Of a stretch of DNA of 64,000 nucleotides, positions 51,498-64,000 are shown piece by piece. The notes under the pieces are model-generated. The model made no database searches and was not told the DNA's origin. It saw only the letters and a program-made list of their open reading frames with translations. Location: assembly GCF_947507565.1 (NCBI RefSeq), contig NC_089179.1, forward strand, positions 1,178,681-1,242,680, read 5' to 3'. A program made the translations under genes and the position numbers. Position 1 is the first letter of the stretch. Each line of letters begins with the position of its first letter. This stretch comes from Oscarella lobularis (lineage: Eukaryota; Porifera; Homoscleromorpha; Homosclerophorida; Oscarellidae).

Positions 51498-53289
51498 ATG
51501 ATACAAAGAACGGCGCTGGGGATCGTTTTACTCTGCGTCACGAGCACATTCGGTAAGCCACCGCGCTCGACGTTCCGTTCGTGGTAGTTTCACAGGCGCC
51601 GTAGCGCCTCACATTATTGATGGAACCGTCTAAAACCGCGCGCCTTGCCTTGACCTCACTTCCTCGCGTCGCCATGTTGAAATACGTCCATCCTCCTCGC
51701 GAAAAACGCTGACGAAAAAATCTACGCCGAGATTAAAGAGGAAACGCGGGAGACCGCAAGACGTGGCCTAACGCGGTTTTGGCGTCGACCTAAGACAGAT
51801 GTCTCTGATTAGAATCCCGTCCCAGACAGTTTGTTTTCATTCCGCGAGGGTAGCGCCGCTGACGATAGGCGCGCGTTCACACGACGCCGCTTATTAGCGA
51901 CGCGTCGATACGCGATCGAAACGAGAAGAAAACGAGTAAACGAAACGAAAAAAAAAGCGAACAGGGGGTTCCTAAAACGAGTAAAGGCGGGGGGAAACGA
52001 GAGAATATTCCACCGCGCCCTTTGTAATTCTAAACGTGCGAGAATAGAAACATTTCGTCGAATCGCGTGCGATTTCCTTTCTTCTTTGTTCTACAGCGAA
52101 CGAAATCGTTTGGATGACGGCGCGATCGTCCGAGCGCGCGTCTTCCCGTTGGTTGAACGATCTCGAAACGAGCATCGAAGACGCGATCGCCGAGAGTCGC
52201 ATGTTTACGCCGCCGAACGCGCTGAAAGATTGCGACTGGGTAACCCACAAGCAATCGGTGAGAATCGAACGGATCGGCGAGACGAATTGGAACGACGACG
52301 CGCGCGCGATGTCGATGCGATTTGTCGCGAAAATGCCGGTGAACGGACGTTGGACGACGCTCGACGCCGTGGCTGTCATACGCGCGCTCGATTTGATGCG
52401 ATTCGTCGATTTGAGCGCGACGCGCGGTCTCGCCGTCGCGTACGGCGTAGAAAAGACCGCGCCGCCGCCGCCGCCGAGAGAAAGCGGATCCGGCGGCGAT
52501 GACGACGACGAATCGGGATCGGGCGAATCGGGATCGGGCGGATCGGGATCGGGTGAATTTCCCGACGACGGATTACCGATCGACGACGAAGATCGCTACC
52601 AAAAGCCGGCGCCGCGACGCGTTTCGACGATCGTGTCGCCCGTGCGACCGGAGGTGGACGGAGGCGACTTGGAGCACGCCCTTGGAAAATGTCTCCGTCG
52701 TCACGTCGATCGTTTTTTGAACGCCGCGCTATCGCGCGTCGACAAGTGCGTTGCACTGCTCTATCTCGCCGCGCACACGTCGACGACGATGGATCGCGTG
52801 AGCGAAGTGCTCGAAAAGAAGCATTCGTGTAATGCGCCGGCACTGTCGCCGACGGACCCGGCGACGACGCCGACTGCGTCGACTGAATCCGAATTGACGA
52901 CCGAATCGGATCGATTGGACGAGGTTACGGAGACGTACAACAACGGTAACGATTTGGGAATCGGCGAAAAGGAGAAGAAAAGCTCGGGCGGCTTGCAATT
53001 GGCTCTTTATATTGTCATCGGATTAGTCAGCCTGGCTTTGGTCGTTCTCGCCATCAATCTCGTCATATTCGGCATAAAGCGACGGCAATTGCGCTCCGCC
53101 GCTGTCGCAGCGAAGCCGCCAGCGGCGGCGAACAACCTCTATTCGACGAAGATACAGCTGGAGGAGGATGAAAAGGCGTCGGTGAAACTGGATTCCGACG
53201 CGACGACGTCCCCGCCGCGCGCAGGCGGCGTGGAGAACCAGTGGAGCGGCGACGAGGAGGACGAGTCGTCTTTAGAAGAGAAAGCCTAA
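51498..53289 (+). CDS. Unrecognised single-pass type I membrane protein
   Basis: Exon 51498-51552 encodes a start and hydrophobic signal peptide (LGIVLLCVTSTF); after a 544-bp intron, exon 52097-53289 encodes the rest, total 415 aa. The ectodomain (about residues 20-300) has a compact region with a few cysteines, a flexible ESGSG/GSGSG-repeat acidic linker at about 148-175, a second short helical region (LRRHVDRFLNAALSRVDKC), and a Ser/Thr-rich stalk. One transmembrane helix follows at about residues 318-342 (LYIVIGLVSLALVVLAINLV), then a stop-transfer KRRQ and a cytosolic tail of about 70 residues with YSTKIQLEEDE and an acidic C-terminus. The spliced product is supported by phase (G|CG) and by the signal peptide. 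I do not recognise a family; a sponge-specific adhesion or receptor-like protein is only a guess. Confidence 0.75.
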
Positions 53290-53879
53290 CGTGTCTTCTT
53301 CGGGGAAAAATGGAACTGATCATAAATCAGTGTACGTAAGAGTGAATGGGATGATGATTGAATAAGAGGCAGATTAGATGCTGTAGATTAGAACCCTTTT
53401 GAATGTTGCACTCTAGTTTAATCTTCGCAAAGGCCTGGCGACAATAACTATGCACTTCATTGTTTACTCCGACGTTTTGTCAGCATGCGTTGCACTCAAA
53501 TACAGATTCGTACTACTAAAAAAAACTTCATTGCTTGGGAATGCACGTGCCGCATTTCTCTGTGTAAATATGCGTGTGTGCCCCAGGGATAGAAGCCGTA
53601 CGGTGACTCGTTGTCAAAATACTGCTCCTGGTAGCAGAACGTAGTAAAGTTCAGCCGAAGGGCTGTTCAACGGGGTTCACTTCTAACTTAATCAATGCGA
53701 CCGCGCTTTGGTCTTTGCTTGCCTCCCGCAGCCATTCAAAATAGAGTCTACGTCACGCCTGTACAGTAGAGCACGTCACGCCTGTGGAGGTAGAGTTCGT
53801 CACAAAACGTGCGTTATAGCTTCCGGAAGGACGAGTTCCCCGGCCCAATCTACGAGTCGCGCAGCAGGCGGTGGACGTC
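53290..53879. other. Intergenic region upstream of GRK
   Basis: 590 bp. A direct repeat TCACGCCTGT occurs at about 53752 and 53775. Otherwise no repeat, RNA gene or conserved coding segment is visible; it should contain the GRK promoter and 5' UTR. Confidence 0.45.
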
Positions 53880-59763
<5,884 letters not shown>

Positions 59764-60044
59764 TTTCAGTTAGGGTTATTGAACTATTGATTACGGGATT
59801 GTAAATATGGTTTCACTGCGTGTGTGTGCCTGTGCGTCTCAGGTTATATATCTTTTCTATAAGTCACTAACGCTATGGATCACCGTTGGTTGAGACTAAG
59901 TGCAAACGTATACACACGTACAGTCTCCGACCTGAAGGATGAATGTACTCCTAATTGTTGCCTTAGGTCTGCACGTAGAGCGAAGCAAGATTTGTACGAA
60001 ATATCGTCGAAGCGAACAGTCTCAAAAGAAAGTTAGAAAAAAAA

Positions 60045-62316
60045 TTAATTTGTCTTATCTATTTTTCTCTTTGCCATAGTCAGCATGGATTGCAAGTCTT
60101 CTCGACCAGGGTCAATTTTCAGTGCAGCGGTAAGTCTTTCGATCGCTTGGCTATAGAATCCGGAATTATATAAAATCGTTCCTTCCTCTTCGAGAACTGC
60201 CCCGTTCGGTCCGTACGGAATATCCAGACTCAGGTGTTGGTGCAACAAAACCATCTTGGGACTCGTATCTCTGCGAAACACGAGCACGGGTCCAATCCGT
60301 TGCACGACAACGAATCCCTCCTTGAAAAACTGGCGACTTTTTGGAACAATTGCGTAATTGTAAATAGGGCTGGCCAACAGATGCTTTACCAAACGACCGA
60401 CGTTATCGAGACTCACCCACAGACTGAAATCGTCAAACGACGTCGCATTCGCAAACCCATTCAGCGAGGACGACGACGACGAAGCGACTCCGACTCTGCC
60501 CCACTCCCGGAATTCCCTATTCATCTTGGCAATAATAGGCAGACGACGACCCAAGACCGTGTAGCCGGCGAAACCGTAGACGTCGTGATCGACGAAGACG
60601 CCGGTCGCATCCGCCTGATGACCGATCCATTCCAAGCCGGAGTTGATGCATCCGGAATAGCCGACTCGCTTGTAGGCCCAGCGCTCGTTCGTCTCGGCTC
60701 GCGCACGAGGAAAGCGCGAGTACGAACTGGCGGCGTAGAGGGCGACGAGACCGAGCAGCACGAGCCATCGTTTCTTCTGCGACGCGACAATTTTTCGAAT
60801 TGCGAACGAAAGTCCGGCACTCGAAAAGACTATGACCAAGACAATCCAATCGTGGAGAAAACGAACTTCCTTGTGACCTTTAGCGGAATAGATGGCGAGA
60901 AGAATAAGGATGCTGACGAGAAGTCGAAGAGATGTTTTGTGCTCCGGTGTCGACCGCCATCCTGCATAGAAGATTCCGATGATTCCGGCTAGGAAGAAGG
61001 CCAAAAAGACGGGATCTTCAATAAGGATTCTTTGGATGTAGAGAGACCATCGGTGACCGCCAAATATCTCCGTTGCAAGGTCCTTGTGGACGTTGAATTT
61101 GAACCATTGTATGGGCGAGACAAACCAGTGGCCGTAGAAAGCGTAATCTGTCGCTCCCCCGATTACCAGGCCCAGCATAAATCCGAGTGCTAGGTGAACG
61201 AGGGTTCGGATGCCTCGAAAAATCAGATGGACGAGAGGGAAATGCATCGCACTGAAAAAGACGAATAAGAAGAGCAGCAGATCTACTCGCACGTAGCATA
61301 ATATTCCCAGGCAGGTGGCTGATCCGTATAGGGATATTAGGGAATACTGCCGCGTTTCTCTGCCTGCTGGTGTGGGCTTGGTCACCGCCTCTGAATGCGT
61401 CTTTTTTCTGGTAGCAACTTTTGGAGTGCATCCGTCTGATAATTCCTGACCGGAACCTTGACCGATTCTGTATAGGGCCGCTAATGTGACGGCGAGGGAA
61501 AGGTAGAGAAACGGACTGACGAAGCTGTTGATGAGCGTGTGGGTGCCAAGTACGACGAGTGGCTCTGCAACGGTGGCAAGAGACGCCGCGAAGTAGGCTA
61601 TCTGTTCGTCAAATAGAGCCGATGTAAAGGAAAATATCCCCAGAGGTAAGAACCCCGTTACGACGCTGTGAAAAGCCTTGGAAACCTAAAGGATTGGATT
61701 TAGATTAGAAACGTTGTCTCCCTGTGCATGTACTCTATACCACCTGCAGGGGGCTGTAACGGGGTCTGACGAAACGGCCTAATTGAATGACCCACTTGTA
61801 AATCTTTGGCATTATAGCCGATCTCATGGCATACATTCCCTTTTCTCGGTTCGCTTCCTCAAGATTCGATAGCGTGACATTTTCGGGCGGCACCCCGCCG
61901 AATTCGTAGGGAAGAAATCCGTAACCGTACAAATCGATGTGAGCCACTAAAAAATGCCTGTTAAAATCAAGCAGTTGCTCTAGTATGTCTGGTGTGGGAA
62001 CTTTGGAGTGAAAGCGACGTCTCTGTGATTTCGCACGACGCCACGCCTCCTATTCGTTTCCATTCCCTTTACCTTCGATGGACTGATAAATTTCGTCTGC
62101 ATGCAGCTGCCACCAATTTTCCTTGTTCAATGCAATTGAAAGTCGCAGAAATACGGAAGACAATAGCAGAAGGTAGAGAAAAGCTCTGGGGATATTTAGA
62201 GGCGACGCCTCTTCCTCCGTTTCACGTGATGTTAGCCCATTGCGACCTCTCTTAGAGCTGTGCTTCTCCCCTTTGGCGCCTTTCATTGTTATTGGCGCAA
62301 AATCGAGAGTAGACAA
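60045..62316 (-). CDS. Alg9-like GT22 mannosyltransferase family protein
   Basis: Exons 62073-62316, 61744-61946 and 60045-61685 give 695 aa. GT22 enzymes (ALG9, ALG12, PIGB, PIGZ) are ER multipass dolichol-phosphate-mannose transferases. The first luminal loop has HADEIYQSIEVAHIDLYGYG followed by FLPYEF, the GT22 pattern (acidic DE, QxxE, YGxG, then an aromatic-Glu-Phe), and then RSAIMP. The fourth loop has GHRWSLYIQRILIEDP and GHKEVRFLHD, equivalent to the family HKExRFL. Eight or more membrane helices are apparent. The C-terminal 150 residues are soluble, ending in a single TPR-like hairpin (YNSGFYSQAIERLTAALKIDP), which I do not recall in ALG9/PIGB/PIGZ. Which member it matches cannot be decided by eye. 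The start could be ATG 62316 or the next Met at 62286. It is divergent with ADO, 91 bp. Confidence 0.75.
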
Positions 62317-62407
62317 ATTGGAATAGAAATGAACGAGTACACACCTCAGAGATTTAATGCAATTAGTAGCGAATTTCGCTGGCCACCACCCGGATTACTA
62401 TCTCAGT
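62317..62407. promoter_or_regulatory. GT22 / ADO 91-bp divergent promoter interval
   Basis: Start codons of two divergent genes are 91 bp apart; both core promoters are expected here. If the GT22 gene starts at its second Met the gap is about 121 bp. Layout-based inference. Confidence 0.4.
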
Positions 62408-63556
62408 ATGTCCCTCGTTCAGAAAATCGTCAAACAGGCAGCAGCCACATTTGCTGGAAGCGGCTTCGATTCTGCCGCCTTTGAAAAGCTCTCAACCTTG
62501 GTTCGAGTGCCCCATTTCGCGTGTCTCGACTCGTGATTCGTCACGTTCGCTTTCCAGATGAACGAACTCAAACCGACCGATGTCAACATGACGTCCGATC
62601 CCGAATCGGTTCTCGCGAAGCCGAGCGAGCGCGCCGCGCCGGCTGGATACATGGAGATCTTGGACGATTCCAATTTCACCTGCGTCATCTTCATGCTACG
62701 AAAAGGCCGAGCCATTCCGCTCCACGATCATCCCGGCATGCACGGCTTGTGGTGAGACGATCCACAACGCACACGAGTCATTCTTTCGTCTAATCGTCCT
62801 TTCGTTTGTCTCTCTCCCATAGCAAAGTTTTGTACGGGTCTGTGAAGATTACGTCTTATGATCCACCGGAAAAGTTAGTCAAAAATCACCTGTAACGCCT
62901 TTATATGAATGCACTGCTTTGTTGCATAGGTTGAATTTGTCTAAGTCGGGTTAGCCTGCGCAGTTATTGTGCCATTGACCTCCCGTTATTTCTGTTCTTG
63001 GTATAGGCTTTTTCAAAGCCAAGTACCGGGGAGCGGAGACTTTTTCCGCTGACAATGGATGTCATTTCGTGCTTCCTACAGAAAAGAATCTTCACACTAT
63101 AGAAGGACTAACGTAATCTTTGTACTGTAGCTCTGGAATCAACATAGTTGGGGTGATATTGTTTAGCAATACCGCATTCTTTGATATTCTTGCTCCGCCG
63201 TACGAATCATATGGGGTAGGAGGAAGAACTAATTTATTTCTGTAGTCATTCAATTCGATTTGCCTTATTTTAGGCTCGGGGTTGTACATACTATACGGAA
63301 ATACCGAAAGATGTCGTGGACGAAGAGCTCATTGCTCGTGGATATCAGGACATGATTGAATCAGATGACATCAAGTACGTGTTTAGGAGTGGTAATGTTG
63401 TGATTGGGGAGGGAATCATACGTTTTTGCAGGCTGCTGAGACGATCTGGTCAGCCAGGCTGGTTCTATACTTCAGTGGAGGTAATGAGTTTTTCTCCTCG
63501 TTGTAGCTGCTAATAACTACGTGTAGGATTATAAAGGACCGCCGGTGGAATTATAA
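62408..63556 (+). CDS. ADO: 2-aminoethanethiol (cysteamine/N-terminal Cys) dioxygenase
   Basis: Nine exons, 230 aa: 62408-62500, 62558-62751, 62823-62873, 62930-62949, 63007-63112, 63167-63215, 63274-63374, 63432-63480, 63527-63556. ADO is an iron-dependent thiol dioxygenase that oxidises cysteamine and N-terminal cysteines, acting as an oxygen sensor. It begins MSLVQKIVKQAAATF, like the human start. The cupin has IPLHDHPGMHGLCKVLYGSVKI with two iron-ligand histidines, the third in TEKNLHTIEG, then AFFDILAPPYESYG and CTYYTEI. Exon 4 is only 20 nt. The product is shorter than human ADO (270 aa) mainly by loss of an inserted loop. An AATAAA at 63568-63573 lies 12 bp after the stop. Confidence 0.95.
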
Positions 63557-63567
63557 TAGATGACTAG

Positions 63568-63573
63568 AATAAA
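63568..63573 (+). terminator. AATAAA polyadenylation signal after ADO
   Basis: Exact AATAAA 12 bp after the ADO TAA; a second copy lies at 63747-63752. Either could end the ADO transcript. Confidence 0.55.
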
Positions 63574-64000
63574 GGTAATTGGGATAAGACCATAGAATAT
63601 GATGACCTGTACAAGAATTTGTGTTATTTTGATGCAAATATTTGCGCATAGAGTGTGTTCACGTGGTAGAGAGGTCGCTAGAGATTATCAGTGCATAGCT
63701 GCACGTACAGCTTAGCTGGTTAGGTAGTGTCTCGATTAAGTAACCTAATAAACCTAGCTCAGCCTATGTGTATAAAGCCGAAGCCTTCTTTTGTTGTAAC
63801 CAGCTGCTGACGTATGTCAAATTACATTTGCTGTGTCACGTAAGAGCCCGTGCTCAAAGGTTCCAATTCATACATATGTAAAGTAAAAAGACGTACTGCG
63901 AAAGGGAAGAATTCAGAGGTTTCATCACTGTTTTGTGACCAGGTGGTTGGTTGATGCTGAACGGAGTTACAGACTGCACTTATTATGTCGTTGCAGACAA
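63574..64000. other. Terminal intergenic region, nothing recognised
   Basis: 427 bp to the window end. Apart from a second AATAAA (63747-63752) I see no coding segment, repeat or RNA gene. Confidence 0.5.

Noticed and set aside
51822-52502. Separate 223-codon gene at 51831-52502
   Set aside because: It is Arg-rich and in another frame of the membrane-protein exon; the 391-codon frame with signal peptide and TM helix is better supported.

Overview
The window is nuclear DNA from an animal with a very compact, intron-rich genome. Almost every gene is cut by introns of about 45-70 bp with GT-AG (sometimes GC-AG) borders. The gene set is metazoan: VKORC1, ERK5 with its transactivation tail, TAO kinase, GRK2/3, USP32, a SUR-like ABCC and ZU5/death-domain proteins. 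Short introns, small intergenic gaps and single-copy early-branching versions of families that are multi-gene in vertebrates suggest a non-bilaterian animal. A sponge, perhaps a homoscleromorph, is my best guess; this is inference. No bacterial operon, ribosome-binding-site logic, rRNA, tRNA or CRISPR was found.

Layout. 1-7224 is an AT-rich satellite of about 41-bp monomers. It lies inside an intron of EIF2B1 and runs right up to the acceptor of the penultimate exon; the last two EIF2B1 exons follow (7237-7565). Then come PPP2C (-, 7813-9033), VKORC1 (+, 9174-9744), MAPK7/ERK5 (+, 9799-12073), a 33-exon SUR-type ABCC transporter (+, 12175-18506), THOC5 (+, 18597-21626), TAOK (+, 22219-26151), REXO1-like exonuclease (-, 26469-29160), USP32 (+, 29243-36131), a death domain/ankyrin/ZU5/UPA/death domain protein (-, 36266-39742), acetoacetyl-CoA synthetase (-, 39908-42787), a 29-exon coiled-coil protein (+, 43125-50423), a CENPV-like GFA protein (+, 50593-51084), an unrecognised type I membrane protein (+, 51498-53289), GRK2/3 (+, 53880-59763) with a complete otopetrin-like gene nested in one of its introns (56528-58568), an Alg9-like GT22 mannosyltransferase (-, 60045-62316) and ADO thiol dioxygenase (+, 62408-63556).

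Exon models were built by hand. I required a GT or GC donor, an AG acceptor, phase agreement across every junction, and agreement with my memory of the human families. The summed lengths are close to the human proteins: PPP2C 309 aa, AACS 672, THOC5 658, USP32 1558, GRK 718. The genes do not form one pathway; they are neighbours, several in very tight head-to-head pairs (82-140 bp). The most interesting items are: the intronic satellite, whose monomer looks like a repeated 3' splice site; the DD-ankyrin-(doublecortin-like)x2-ZU5-UPA-DD protein with an HFS autoproteolysis-type motif; the SUR-like ABCC; the nested gene in GRK; and the VKORC1 stop codon overlapped by a polyadenylation signal about 50 bp from the ERK5 start.
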